DNA from: Terriglobales bacterium | Lineage (GTDB): Bacteria; Acidobacteriota; Terriglobia; Terriglobales; Acidobacteriaceae | Direction: 5' to 3' | Length of the DNA stretch: 64,000 bases | Assembly: GCA_035651655.1 (NCBI GenBank) | Contig: DASRFG010000028.1 | Coordinates: forward strand, 87,600 to 151,599 | Shown: in pieces, positions 9,329-20,419 of the stretch | How positions within the stretch are numbered: position 1 is the stretch's first letter | Layout of the letters: every line of letters begins with the position of its first letter | Translations under genes and position numbers: made by a program | The notes under the pieces: model-generated | What the model saw: only the letters and a program-made list of their open reading frames with translations | Databases searched by the model: none | Told to the model about the DNA's origin: nothing

Positions 9329-10210
9329 TCAGAGCTTGAGCTGTTTCAGGTAATCGCGGAACTCCCGGCCAAGGTCGCGCCGCTTAAGCGCAAATTCAAC
9401 CGTAGCCTTCAGGAAGCCTAACTTGTCACCAGTGTCGTGGCGCGTGCCTTCGAATACATAGCCGTACATTTTCTCCTGCCGCAAAAGCATCTTCATTCCA
9501 TCAGTAAGCTGCAGTTCGCCCCCCGAACCCAGAGGAGTGCGCGCAAGCGTCTCAAAGACCTTGGGAGTAAGAATGTAGCGGCCAACAATTGCGAGATTGG
9601 AAGGCGCCTCCTCCCGCTTGGGTTTCTCGACTAGATTTGAGATTTCGTATAACCGGCCCGCGAATCGGCCGGGCGCAGGCTTAGCATCGAGAACACCATA
9701 TGCCGAGATGTTCGCCGAATCGATTTCCTGAATGGCAAGCACCGAAGACTGGGTCTCCTCGAAGACGTCCATCATTTGCTTAAGGCAAGGAACTGAACCA
9801 TCAATGATGTCGTCGGCGAGCAGCACCGCAAAGGGTTCGTTGCCCACCAACTCGCGCGCCATGAGAACGGCGTGACCAAGCCCCAGTGCTTCTTTTTGCC
9901 GCACGTAGGCCACGTGAATCATGTCTGAGATCTGCCGAACCACGGTGAGCAATTCGGTCTTGTTGCGCTCCTCCAGCATCTTCTCGAGCTCGTAGCTGAC
10001 ATCGAAATGGTCCTCGATGGCGGTTTTGCCCCGGCCAGTGATCAGGATGATCTGGTCGCAGCCCGCCGCCAGTGCCTCTTCCACCCCGTACTGAATGATG
10101 GGCTTGTCTACGAGCGGCAACATCTCTTTGGGCAGGGCCTTGGTGGCAGGCAGAAAACGCGTGCCCAGACCAGCGACAGGAAAAACGGCTTTGCGGACTC
10201 GTTGCTTCAT
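9329..10210 (-). CDS. galU: UTP--glucose-1-phosphate uridylyltransferase
   Basis: This 293-residue nucleotidyltransferase makes UDP-glucose for envelope polysaccharides. The N-terminal nucleotide-binding signature is AGLGTRFLPATKALPKEML, followed by IIQYGVEEALAAG. VLLADDIIDG supplies the metal-binding aspartates, and LVEKPKREEAPSNLAIVGRY is the typical central block. Length and motif order match bacterial GalU. It is the last gene of a minus-strand run (FRG protein, DDAH-like, mfd, DUF885, galU) and lies 23 bp after the DUF885 gene, so co-transcription is likely. Confidence 0.94.
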   Translation of the reverse strand: MKQRVRKAVFPVAGLGTRFLPATKALPKEMLPLVDKPIIQYGVEEALAAGCDQIILITGRGKTAIEDHFDVSYELEKMLEERNKTELLTVVRQISDMIHVAYVRQKEALGLGHAVLMARELVGNEPFAVLLADDIIDGSVPCLKQMMDVFEETQSSVLAIQEIDSANISAYGVLDAKPAPGRFAGRLYEISNLVEKPKREEAPSNLAIVGRYILTPKVFETLARTPLGSGGELQLTDGMKMLLRQEKMYGYVFEGTRHDTGDKLGFLKATVEFALKRRDLGREFRDYLKQLKL

Positions 10211-10233
10211 CGCTCTATGTAATTAAGGCCCAG

Positions 10234-12000
10234 TTAGAGGACAGGGGAATCATTTCCTAGCATTTGTTTACGTATGATCTTGATGGGAACCGAACCCTGC
10301 TTCATGAACTCATCGTGGAATTGCTGCAGCGTGTAGGCATTGCCCTTTGCCTGCTTGTAATCTTCGCGCAGCTTCAAAATTTGGAGTTTGCCCAGGGTGT
10401 ATACCAGGTATGTGGGATCAGATGTCCCGCGTTTGGTCTCACGTTCGGCGACGGCATGCGTCTGAAGCCCTTCTTTCTGGAAGAACTCGACTCCTTGATC
10501 GAAAGTCATCTTGCCGGTATGCATCTGGATTCCAACTATGTAGCGCGCATCGCGCAGCAGCGCGTCCTGGATTTGGCCAAGGCGGAGCTTGAGATCTCCG
10601 TTGCCGTATCCCTCATCCAGCATCATCTGTTCGCAATAGTGCGCCCATCCCTCGGCATTGGAGCCGACGGCGATGATCTTGCGCGTCTTTGAAGGGGCTT
10701 CTTGCACCCACAAGAACTGCGTGTAGTGTCCGGGATAAACTTCATGAACTGCGGTGCTGATGATAGTTCCGCGGTTGAAGCTGGCCATGTGCTCTTCCAC
10801 TTCTTTTCGCGGCCAGTTGGGCTCCGGCAGGGTCACGTTAAAGTAGGCCTCTTTGGCTTTGGTCTCATAAGCGCCCGGAGTATCCATGGAGGCGAAAGTG
10901 AGGGCGCGGGCAAACGGGGGCGTCTCCTCCACGATAGGCGGTACTGGGGAAGGGACAGTGACGATGTGGTGCGCCTCAATCCAGTCCTTCAAACCACCCA
11001 GAACACTGCGGAATGTTTTCAGTAGCTGATCAGGAGCAGGATGGTCCTTCTCGAGTTCGTGAAGAATGTCCTGGGGGTCGCGTTTAGGATCGATTTTGGC
11101 GGCGGTGTCTTTGAATGCCTGTTGATTGTGGCGCAGGTCGGCCATTCCGATCTCGACCAGCCGGTCCAGGGGAATGTCTACCATCTCTTCATCCAGCAGT
11201 TTCTTGCGATAGTTCTCCGCTCCGATGCGGAAATCACCTTGGGAGACGGGCAACAAATCATGCCGCAGAAAATTCTCGTAATTGCGGAGCGCTCCGATTA
11301 CCTGCTGGTTTGCTGCACCGAACTCCGACAGCAATTTCTGGTCCTTCACAGCCGCGAACGCTTGAGGAACATCCTTCTGAAAGAAACCGATAATGCCGGG
11401 CACTTGCTGTAAGGCGACTTCGGTGTAGATGCGCGGAGGATCCTTCAGATTGTGGCGTGCCGCCGCCAGGGCTTGCGGCATCTGCCGCTCTCGGTCAATC
11501 ACGGCGCGCAGCCTCACCTCTGGCGGGGCGTAACTACGGCTCATGATGACGAAAACACTCGCTGTGATACCGGCGGAGTAGCGGTCCGGGTCCTTCTCCC
11601 ACATGCGGATCGTTTCCAACTCAAGCAGGCGGCCATCAATGGTGCTGCGTAGTAGTTCAAGGTCGGCCGCGGCGGGAATGGCCGGGGTCCCTATGGCTGC
11701 GAACTTGCGCTGGTACTCTCTGACGGAAGCGATCTCCCTATCAATGCCCGCTCGCGAGTAGTCTTCCAGCTTCGAGTCGTATTGGTGAAAGCCCGTGGCC
11801 GTCGCGTCGCTAGGATGAAACTGAAAATAATCATCAAAGTACTGGTCAACCAGCTCGTCAAATTGCGCGTTGGCGGTGGCGCCCGGTGTTCCTGCGGTCT
11901 GTTGGGGAAAACTCTTGGGCAAAGCGTTACCTGTTAGGACAAAGGAAACTATCAATAAACAGAGCACCTTGATTTGGATGCTGCAGGCGGACATTCTCAT
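10234..12000 (-). CDS. DUF885-family secreted metallopeptidase-like protein
   Basis: This protein of about 588 residues starts with a signal peptide (core IKVLCLLIVSFVLTGNALP). ATG 12000 is preferred to the TTG at 12006; ATG 11994 is also possible. The DUF885 hallmark HEVYPGHYTQFLW is intact and gives the metal-binding HExxxGH pattern, followed by EGWAHYCEQMM with a further candidate ligand. Proteins of this family are annotated as putative Zn carboxypeptidases or dipeptidases of the periplasm; the substrate is not known. It lies between mfd (123 bp upstream) and galU (23 bp downstream) on the same strand. Confidence 0.85.
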   Translation of the reverse strand: MRMSACSIQIKVLCLLIVSFVLTGNALPKSFPQQTAGTPGATANAQFDELVDQYFDDYFQFHPSDATATGFHQYDSKLEDYSRAGIDREIASVREYQRKFAAIGTPAIPAAADLELLRSTIDGRLLELETIRMWEKDPDRYSAGITASVFVIMSRSYAPPEVRLRAVIDRERQMPQALAAARHNLKDPPRIYTEVALQQVPGIIGFFQKDVPQAFAAVKDQKLLSEFGAANQQVIGALRNYENFLRHDLLPVSQGDFRIGAENYRKKLLDEEMVDIPLDRLVEIGMADLRHNQQAFKDTAAKIDPKRDPQDILHELEKDHPAPDQLLKTFRSVLGGLKDWIEAHHIVTVPSPVPPIVEETPPFARALTFASMDTPGAYETKAKEAYFNVTLPEPNWPRKEVEEHMASFNRGTIISTAVHEVYPGHYTQFLWVQEAPSKTRKIIAVGSNAEGWAHYCEQMMLDEGYGNGDLKLRLGQIQDALLRDARYIVGIQMHTGKMTFDQGVEFFQKEGLQTHAVAERETKRGTSDPTYLVYTLGKLQILKLREDYKQAKGNAYTLQQFHDEFMKQGSVPIKIIRKQMLGNDSPVL

Positions 12001-12122
12001 GAACAATCTCGAACCGGCAAAGCTGTAAAGCCTATCACACGCAGAAGTTCCACGGCGGGACTCTGCGTTGCCAATGCGCTACGGCGGAGATTCCTCTATG
12101 TGTTCCGTGGTTGTGGGCCAGA

Positions 12123-15100
12123 TCACATCACCTGCACGCCGGCGGAGGGTGGAGTCCCTCCCGGGGCCGGCTCTCCTGCCAGTTGCTCCAGCACGCCGCG
12201 AACCCGGCTGAGCACTTCTTCCGGCTGAGTTGCCTTCAGGAAAAATTTCAGCGTCCCCCCAGGACTGAACTGCGCCCCCGCCTGTGAAGAGACAAAGCGT
12301 GCCAGCTTGTCCGGGTCAATGGCAGCTCGCTCAGTGAAGCGGATACTCAAAAGATCGCGCTTGCGCTCAACCGCGGCTACGCCTAGGCGCTGGCAGATGA
12401 GCTTCAACGCCGCATAATCAAGCAGGTTACGTACCGGAGCTGGAGGTTCACCGTAGCGGTCTTGCAACTCGCTCCGCACGTCGGCGAGCTGATTTTCGTT
12501 CTCCACTCCCGCCGCGCGCTTGTACATCCGCAGACGCTGGTTTTCCTCACCTATGTAATCGGCAGGAATGCGAATGTTCAGGCCGAGATTGAGTTGGGTC
12601 TCTACCTCTTCCGGCGCCTGCTCGCCCTTGATTTCGCGGACGGTGCGCTCCAGCATGGTGGTATAGAGTTCGAAGCCGACGGCATTGATTTCGCCACTTT
12701 GTTCCGCGCCCAGCAGATTTCCTGCACCGCGTAGCTCCAGGTCCAACGCGGCGATCTTGAAGCCGGCGCCGAGGTCTGAAAATTCCTTGAGCGCGGCCAG
12801 GCGGCGACGAGCCAGTGGGGTCAATTCAGCTTCGGCGGGGATCAAGAGATACGCATAGGCGCGGCGATTCGAACGTCCAACCCGGCCGCGCAACTGATAC
12901 AGCTCGGAGAGCCCGTAGCGATCGGCCCGATTGATGATAATGGTGTTGCACAGCGGGATATCGAGGCCGTTCTCAATGATCGTGGTCGCGACCAGCACGT
13001 CCGATTTGTGATGCATGAAGTTGAGCATCACCTTTTCGAGCTCTCCTTCCGACATCTGCCCGTGCCCCACGATCACGCGCGCGCCAGGTACCAGTTCCTG
13101 AATTTTGGCAGCGATTTCATAAATACTTTCCACTCGGTTGTGCACGAAATAAACCTGCCCGCCGCGCTCCAGTTCTTGCTGGATGGAAGACTGAATAAGC
13201 TTTTCATCCCATGCCGCGACCACCGTCTGGATCGCCATGCGGTCTTTGGGAGGAGTCTCAATCACACTCATGTCGCGAAGGCCGACCAGCGACATATGCA
13301 AGGTGCGCGGGATGGGGGTTGCCGACATGGTCAGGACGTCTACTTCTTTCTTGATCTGCTTGAGTCGTTCCTTATGGCGGACGCCAAAACGCTGTTCCTC
13401 ATCCACGACGAGGAGGCCAAGATCGGCAAACTTGACATCTTTGGAAAGCAGGCGATGCGTGCCAATGAGGATGTCAACTTTTCCCGCCTCAACCTTCTGC
13501 AAAATCTCTTTCTGCTGGCGGGCGCTGCGGAAGCGGCTGATCATCTCGACCGTAATCGGAAAAGCGGCAAAGCGGTTTTTGAATGTCTCAAAATGCTGAA
13601 ACGCGAGCACCGTGGTAGGAGCCAGCACCGCAACCTGGCGGTTATCGCCGACCGCCTTGAAAGCCGCGCGCATGGCGACCTCGGTCTTGCCGTAACCCAC
13701 ATCACCACACAACAGTCGGTCCATCGGCTGTTGCGATTCCATGTCCCGCTTCACGTCCGCAATTGCGAGTTCCTGGTCTTCGGTTTCGCTGTACTCGAAG
13801 GCATCTTCAAACTCACGCTGCCACTCGGTATCCGCAGGAAAGCCATGTCCTTGCGCCAGCCGGCGTTGGGCATACAACTTCAGGAGTTCGTCCGCCATGT
13901 CCTGCATGGCTTTTTTGACACGCGCCTTCGTCTTGGCCCAGGCGGCGGTCCCTAAACGGCTCAGGACGGGTTTGCCCCCGTCGGCAGAACGATATTTTTG
14001 AATCAGATCGAGGCGGGTGAGGGGCACATAGAGCTTGGCGCCTTCGGCGTACTCGAGCAGCATGAACTCCGCCGTGCCGTCGCCCTGAGGAATCTCCCGC
14101 AAGCCCTGATAAATGCCAATGCCGTGCTCCACATGGACCACGTAATCGCCGACGGCGAGGTCGCGGAAATCCGAGAGAAACGCGGAAACTTTCGACTTCG
14201 GCCGCGTAGGACGGCTGATCACCGCCTCCGATTCATCGAAAAGATCGCGCGAGCCAAGAATCACCAGACCTGCGTCAGGCAGAATGGCGCCATCAGACAC
14301 GTACGCCTTCACAACCGTTGTGGTGTAAACCTCTCCCGAAAAATAGGCGGTCTCATCCACATAACTCTCACCGCCGGGACGGAGCTGCGACCCCAAACGG
14401 AAGGGCACGTTATACTCAGTGAAGATGTCCGCTAGACGTTCAACCTCACCGGTGCTGCCAGCGGCAAACAAGACTTGTTTTCCCTCGGCCGTAAGACGCT
14501 GCAGCTCTTCCACCATGGCCGGCACCGACCCGTGAAAACGAGGAGTGGGCTGCGAGGCGAGCGTCAGGGCTTCAGCTTCGTCCGCTCGCGCGATTCCGAG
14601 GTGCTCGAGCTCAAGGACCGGCAAACTCTCAATGTGCTGTAGCCACTCTGCCGCCGGGAAATAAAGCTCGTCGGGACGTACCAGGTTGCCAATTCCGCTG
14701 CGCTCGTGCAGTTCGGTCAGCTTCTCCCAAAAGCTTGCTAACTCGGTCTCCAGGAGAGCAGGCTCGTCGAACACCACCGCGGCGCGTGGCAAAAGATCAA
14801 AAATGGAGTGGGTAGCGCCGGCCACAGGAGCATAGAACTCCCACCCGGGAAAAACAGTTACGCCACTCTCGCGGATCGCCTCTTCAACTACTGCTTCGGA
14901 ACCGGCAATCCGCCTGCCCGAAAGCCGCGCATGCACCGCGCCTAGAAGTTCTTCCTGGACCGGAGTTTCCGTCAACGGCAGCAGCACCGCCTCATCCACC
15001 GCGGCAGCAGATCGTTGCGTACCGGGATCGAACTTGCGGATGGATTCAACCTCATCGCCGAACAACTCAATGCGGACCGGCCGATCGGCTTCCGGCGAGT

Positions 15101-15683
15101 ACACGTCAAGGATGCCGCCACGCAAGGCGTACTCTCCCGGCATCTCCACCACGTCGGTGGCGGCATAGCCGACCGAGTTCAGATGCTGCTGCAGGGCGTC
15201 TATTTCAACCGTCTCGGAACGGCGAATTACTCGCGCCAGGTCGGCATAGTATTCGGCTGAACGCAGTCGTACCGCGGTGGCTGCGACCGGGGCGACTACG
15301 ATGGAAGCTGCCCCAGTAGCCATTTTCCATAGCGCGGTGGCGCGTTCTTCCTGGATCTCCGGATGGGGCGAGAGATTTTGGAAGGGAAGCACATCGCGCG
15401 CCGGAAACGAGATCACCGATTCAGGCTCGGCGGCGCCCGTCACTTCCGCCAGCGAACGCAGCACTGGAACCAGTTCCTCGGCAGCACGATTGTTCTGGAC
15501 AACCACAATAAGGGGTCGGTCGGCGGCGCGACGGAGCAAAACTGTTAAAAGCGATTTCGCGGTCGGGATCAGTCCAGAGACACGTATCCGCCCGGTGCCC
15601 TCTTTCAGATGGGAGGCGACACGCGAGAAGGTGGGCAACTTTTCCACGCCCGCGAAGAGTTCGCGGACGAAGGGAAGAACCAT
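12123..15683 (-). CDS. mfd: transcription-repair coupling factor
   Basis: This 1186-residue ATP-dependent translocase frees RNA polymerase stalled at DNA lesions and recruits UvrA. Domains in order: UvrB-like N-terminal region; an RNA-polymerase-interacting CarD-like domain around residue 510 (GDYVVHVEHGIGIYQG); a RecG-like helicase core with Walker A GDVGYGKTEVAM near 660, DEEQ near 760, and SATPIPRTL; the ENGLDIP and QLRGRVGRS motifs; and a C-terminal D7 domain. Length is normal (~1150). The neighbours on the same strand are the DDAH-like gene, 47 bp upstream, and the DUF885 gene downstream. Confidence 0.96.
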   Translation of the reverse strand: MVLPFVRELFAGVEKLPTFSRVASHLKEGTGRIRVSGLIPTAKSLLTVLLRRAADRPLIVVVQNNRAAEELVPVLRSLAEVTGAAEPESVISFPARDVLPFQNLSPHPEIQEERATALWKMATGAASIVVAPVAATAVRLRSAEYYADLARVIRRSETVEIDALQQHLNSVGYAATDVVEMPGEYALRGGILDVYSPEADRPVRIELFGDEVESIRKFDPGTQRSAAAVDEAVLLPLTETPVQEELLGAVHARLSGRRIAGSEAVVEEAIRESGVTVFPGWEFYAPVAGATHSIFDLLPRAAVVFDEPALLETELASFWEKLTELHERSGIGNLVRPDELYFPAAEWLQHIESLPVLELEHLGIARADEAEALTLASQPTPRFHGSVPAMVEELQRLTAEGKQVLFAAGSTGEVERLADIFTEYNVPFRLGSQLRPGGESYVDETAYFSGEVYTTTVVKAYVSDGAILPDAGLVILGSRDLFDESEAVISRPTRPKSKVSAFLSDFRDLAVGDYVVHVEHGIGIYQGLREIPQGDGTAEFMLLEYAEGAKLYVPLTRLDLIQKYRSADGGKPVLSRLGTAAWAKTKARVKKAMQDMADELLKLYAQRRLAQGHGFPADTEWQREFEDAFEYSETEDQELAIADVKRDMESQQPMDRLLCGDVGYGKTEVAMRAAFKAVGDNRQVAVLAPTTVLAFQHFETFKNRFAAFPITVEMISRFRSARQQKEILQKVEAGKVDILIGTHRLLSKDVKFADLGLLVVDEEQRFGVRHKERLKQIKKEVDVLTMSATPIPRTLHMSLVGLRDMSVIETPPKDRMAIQTVVAAWDEKLIQSSIQQELERGGQVYFVHNRVESIYEIAAKIQELVPGARVIVGHGQMSEGELEKVMLNFMHHKSDVLVATTIIENGLDIPLCNTIIINRADRYGLSELYQLRGRVGRSNRRAYAYLLIPAEAELTPLARRRLAALKEFSDLGAGFKIAALDLELRGAGNLLGAEQSGEINAVGFELYTTMLERTVREIKGEQAPEEVETQLNLGLNIRIPADYIGEENQRLRMYKRAAGVENENQLADVRSELQDRYGEPPAPVRNLLDYAALKLICQRLGVAAVERKRDLLSIRFTERAAIDPDKLARFVSSQAGAQFSPGGTLKFFLKATQPEEVLSRVRGVLEQLAGEPAPGGTPPSAGVQVM

Positions 15684-15730
15684 CGCTCTTTGATTCTAAC
15701 AGGCCAAGGCGGGCAGGATGCCGGCGCTAC

Positions 15731-16576
15731 TCAGCCGCGCAGAATTGGCCGCGTCAGGCAGGTGGGACCGCCCCCGCCATTAATCCCGATCTCGTCGCCG
15801 GGAAAAGTACGGACGTCGAAGCCCGCCTCTAACAAACGTTGATTGCTGCGTTGGTTCTGCTCTATGGCAAGCAAACGCCGATTTCCCAATGCCAGCACAT
15901 TGCAGGCCAGCGAATCGCGTTCCGAGGCGTCAATGGAGATGAAGTCGAAGCCGCCTTCTCGCAATAACTCCACGGTCTCTACTGCCAGCAGAGGAAGGTC
16001 AACCAACATCGTGTGCTCGTCGAGCACGCTCATCAGCGACATCAAGTGAAGACAACAGGCCGGGCCGGCAGCATAGGGCAATGGCGCGGAAAGGACTGTA
16101 ATCCCATGGGGGGCAAGCAAGTTGTGCAATTGCTCGATGCCGTCGGCATTAGTGCGAAAGCTGTGCCCCGCGAGCACGGTCCTGTCATCCAGCCATACCA
16201 GGTCGCCGGACTCAACCGTACCTGGCGCTCTGATTTCTCCCAAAACCGCGATGCCGAGACTCTGGTAGAACTCCCGGTGACTCGATGGTTCAGCACGACG
16301 TCCGGTTTTACCCATAGCCAGCAAAACAGCTCCAAAGCTGGTGATGAAGGACGCATCATGCACATACACTGCGTCCAGGGACAACCCATCGCGCTTTGGC
16401 AGGGAGAGAACCTCCGCGCCTACCGCTTCCAGTTCCTGGCGCAAGGCCGCGTGCTGAGCCTGGGCGCGGGCAAAATCGGGAGCGTGGCCATAGCCGAGTT
16501 CACTCCAGTTCTGGCCGTTCTCCCACCCGACGCTTTCCGGTGCACAGATCAACACCCGCTTCAGTGGCGCCACCAT
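15731..16576 (-). CDS. dimethylarginine dimethylaminohydrolase-like amidinohydrolase
   Basis: This 281-residue member of the guanidino-group-modifying superfamily hydrolyses arginine-like guanidines through a Cys nucleophile. Visible active-site elements are VHDASF, the ESGDLVWLDD acidic loop, the catalytic His region CCLHLMSLMSVL, and the nucleophile near the C-terminus in GGGGPTCLTRPI. Length and GGGGPTCLT agree with DDAH rather than the ~400-residue arginine deiminases. Probable activity is citrulline formation from (methyl)arginine or a related guanidine. No arginine-deiminase pathway genes lie nearby, so its role may be salvage or detoxification. It sits between the FRG gene (54 bp) and mfd (47 bp), all on the minus strand. 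Confidence 0.82.
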   Translation of the reverse strand: MVAPLKRVLICAPESVGWENGQNWSELGYGHAPDFARAQAQHAALRQELEAVGAEVLSLPKRDGLSLDAVYVHDASFITSFGAVLLAMGKTGRRAEPSSHREFYQSLGIAVLGEIRAPGTVESGDLVWLDDRTVLAGHSFRTNADGIEQLHNLLAPHGITVLSAPLPYAAGPACCLHLMSLMSVLDEHTMLVDLPLLAVETVELLREGGFDFISIDASERDSLACNVLALGNRRLLAIEQNQRSNQRLLEAGFDVRTFPGDEIGINGGGGPTCLTRPILRG

Positions 16577-16630
16577 ACTGTGGCCGCCGTAAGCTTTTGT
16601 CGAAATTGCCAGTACTTGCTTCAGAAGTCC

Positions 16631-17461
16631 TCAGTGTTTCCGTGACAGGCGCTTGGCCTTTGTCGGCGGCATGATCTGTGTGGGAGTGTAATGCCGTCTG
16701 AGCCAGCGCGCCAGTCCGTCGAGTCCGGGGAATAGCACGCGCTCGGTGATGTTGGCCTGGTCGAGCTTGTCGCGGATCTCCCATTTCAATTTCGCGGGAA
16801 TAATGATGCGGCGTACCAGGTCAGAGTGGCGGCGGGCCAGATATTCGTCAAGGCGGGCCGCGGGACTCGACATCATGGAGAACAGCGCGTACTGGTTGAC
16901 GATCCGCGAATCCAGTGACGGCGGCTCAAAAAACAATGCGAACTCCGTCCGCGCCAGCTTTTCAAGGTCGCGAATGGTGTGCGTGGCCTGGGTCAGCATT
17001 TCCACTGTAAAACCGTTCGACCGCTCGCGATTGAGTATCTCCCGCAATTTTCGCGGGAGCAGCTTGTGCAATGCCACATAGTTCACGCACCAAACCATGG
17101 CATCACGATCGTACAGCTCGAGATTTTCGGTGGCAAAGTGCAAAGCGACATAAGGTGAATAGGTCCAATCGAGGAGGCGGGTCGGCAAACCATGGTGTTG
17201 CGCCACGGCCAGCCAATTCCATTCAGAGGTATCGGCAACCGCTCCCTGGTAAGCGTACTTTCTGAAATTGCGGAGGAGGTGGCGTTCCATCTCGCGGTAG
17301 TTGCCGCCCAGTCGCATCAGCGTGGTGGTAAGGTCTTCGGCGGCATCGGGCATGCCGCGATAGGCGTAGTCGGATCGAAATCGCTGAAGCGAGTCACTCC
17401 AGCTCTTCTCGTAAAGCTGGACGTTGAGCTCTACCCAGTTGTTTACCCGCACGTCTTCCAT
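16631..17461 (-). CDS. stand-alone FRG-domain protein
   Basis: This protein of about 276 residues uses ATG 17461; an in-frame TTG six codons upstream is less likely. The FRG fold is recognised from [15 protein letters not shown] (here Y-R-G instead of F-R-G) and from the strongly conserved [20 protein letters not shown]. There is no signal peptide, membrane segment or extra catalytic domain, and the C-terminus is basic. The biochemical role of FRG domains is not established; they occur in diverse, often accessory or defence-associated proteins. It diverges from hemL (133-bp gap) and is followed on the same strand by the DDAH-like gene. Confidence 0.8.
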   Translation of the reverse strand: MEDVRVNNWVELNVQLYEKSWSDSLQRFRSDYAYRGMPDAAEDLTTTLMRLGGNYREMERHLLRNFRKYAYQGAVADTSEWNWLAVAQHHGLPTRLLDWTYSPYVALHFATENLELYDRDAMVWCVNYVALHKLLPRKLREILNRERSNGFTVEMLTQATHTIRDLEKLARTEFALFFEPPSLDSRIVNQYALFSMMSSPAARLDEYLARRHSDLVRRIIIPAKLKWEIRDKLDQANITERVLFPGLDGLARWLRRHYTPTQIMPPTKAKRLSRKH

Positions 17462-17594
17462 GGCGCTACTGTCGCACAACTTGGATGCAAGTTACAGATG
17501 CTGCTTGGGAGCCGGTGCAGTCGCGCCCCGCGAATTAGAGGCGCGCGGTCGTGGTTCCAAGCTGTATCTGACTGGTATAGTAAGCGACGGATCT

Positions 17595-18893
<1,299 letters not shown>

Positions 18894-19053
18894 TCCCGCG
18901 TTTTGCCTAGGAATAATCTCGCCCAAACTGCAAGCCCAAAAGCGCACAGCACGCTGAAACGGGAATGGTCCCACTCTCGTGCAGGTACTCTGGCACCGCT
19001 TCCCAGTCCAGCCCACTTATAACGTAAACAAATACTTTGGTTGGAGGTAGCCC

Positions 19054-19503
19054 ATGGCCACTTCGAAAGCTCTGGCGCTTAAGAACGAATCTGCGACCGC
19101 ACCATCGAAGCAAACTATGGCGTCAGACTGGTGGGAAAACCTTGATAAAAAATTTGCCTCTGCTGCTCCAGTGCATCTTCCCCCGCCTCCCCTCGCAATA
19201 GGGGAGAAGCGCATATCCACTCGGGCAAATGTAAACCTACCGGTCAGCATTAATTTTGACGACATTCACCAAGCTCGGGCCCAGGCAGAAGACTTGAGCG
19301 CACATGGCATCTTTCTGGTAGTGGCGCAGCGGCTCCTCTACGGTTGTAGCTTTGAGTTGGTCTTCCGCTTGCCACGGAAGGTGATTGGCGCTCGTCGGGT
19401 ATGGCTGCGTTGCCAAGCCGAGATTGTGCGCATCGAAAACCGTCCCAATGGCAGATTCGGCGTGGCCGCTGCCTTTCGAAGCTGCGAAGTGTTCCACCCT
19501 TAG
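19054..19503 (+). CDS. PilZ-domain protein
   Basis: This 149-residue cytoplasmic protein has a good ribosome site (GGAGG, 6 bp before the ATG). After a ~55-residue Pro/Ala-rich N-terminal part comes a PilZ-like domain: the RISTR stretch fits the RxxxR c-di-GMP motif and DLSAHGIFL fits the D/NxSxxG motif. Binding of cyclic di-GMP is therefore plausible, with an effect on surface or motility functions; no output domain is attached. It follows hemL by 160 bp, and its stop overlaps by 4 bp the stop of the convergent polysaccharide deacetylase. Confidence 0.7.
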   Translation: MATSKALALKNESATAPSKQTMASDWWENLDKKFASAAPVHLPPPPLAIGEKRISTRANVNLPVSINFDDIHQARAQAEDLSAHGIFLVVAQRLLYGCSFELVFRLPRKVIGARRVWLRCQAEIVRIENRPNGRFGVAAAFRSCEVFHP

Positions 19504-20246
19504 ATCTGCTGCTGTTGCCCGGTTTCGCCCGGGTATGCCGGGGATTTTGATTCCATCATTGTCGGCACGGTTACGAACTGCAGCCCTCGTTGCCGGCATT
19601 CCATAATGATCCGCTCCAACGCGGCCACCGTGTGGGACCGATCCACGCCCAGGTGCCGGTGCCCGCCATCATGCAGGAGGATTACGTCCCCACCCTGCAG
19701 ACCGTCCAGAATCTTGTCTTCAATTTGCGCATGCGATTTGGCCTTCCAGTCATTGCCGCTGACGCTCCACATGATCGGCTCCAAACCGCAACGCCGCGCG
19801 GTACGCAGCACCTCCGGGGTGCGCCCGCCGTAAGGCGGACGGAAGAGCTTCGAGTGCTTGCCTACAGTGTCGAGGAGCACACGCTGGCAGCGCTTGATTT
19901 GGCGTTCTACCTCCGGAGCAGAAGTAAAGATCAGGTTGGGATGGGTGAAGGTGTGGTTGCCGATGACGTGGCCGGCGGCTGCAATCTGCTCAGCGATTTC
20001 CGGGCGTTCGACCACAAAACGCCCAATCAGGAAAAATGTGGCCGGAACATTATGTCGAGCCAAGACCTCCAGCAAACGCGGCGTCCAAGGGTCATTGGGT
20101 CCGTCATCAAAAGTAAGAGCTACCCGCTTGGAGCCTTTGTCCGCGGCCGCAAACGTCCTGCCGTACAGCTGTGAGCGTGCCGCCATGGCGTTGTACCCCG
20201 CAGCGGCCATGGCCGCCAAGCCTATGCCACCTAACCATCCAAGCAT
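19500..20246 (-). CDS. polysaccharide deacetylase (NodB/CE4 family)
   Basis: This 248-residue protein has an N-terminal hydrophobic segment (WLGGIGLAAMAAAGYNAMAA) that acts as signal or anchor, so the domain faces the periplasm. CE4 motifs are in order: VALTFDDGPN (motif 1, metal Asp), GNHTFTHPNL (motif 2, H-x3-H ligands), LFRPPYGGRTPEV (motif 3) and DVILLHDGG near the end (His motif). It should remove N-acetyl groups from a chitin- or peptidoglycan-like glycan. It is convergent with the PilZ gene and divergent from the deoxynucleoside kinase. Confidence 0.9.
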   Translation of the reverse strand: MLGWLGGIGLAAMAAAGYNAMAARSQLYGRTFAAADKGSKRVALTFDDGPNDPWTPRLLEVLARHNVPATFFLIGRFVVERPEIAEQIAAAGHVIGNHTFTHPNLIFTSAPEVERQIKRCQRVLLDTVGKHSKLFRPPYGGRTPEVLRTARRCGLEPIMWSVSGNDWKAKSHAQIEDKILDGLQGGDVILLHDGGHRHLGVDRSHTVAALERIIMECRQRGLQFVTVPTMMESKSPAYPGETGQQQQI

Positions 20247-20419
20247 GTTGAATGGATTGTACCGTTAGCCCCAGGGTGCAGCATGGGAGGAAGGACCAGG
20301 GCCGCACTGCTCAACGCGTAACCGACTGCCCCAATCTCCACAGCCAGGTTACTTATCCTGCAATTGCTTCCCGAACCCGCCCGGGATATGCTGCCAATCA
20401 GAAAATCTTTCCGCAACTC

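Noticed and set aside
13008..13955. 315-codon ORF opposite mfd
   Set aside because: Antisense shadow of the helicase domains; no ribosome site or homology.
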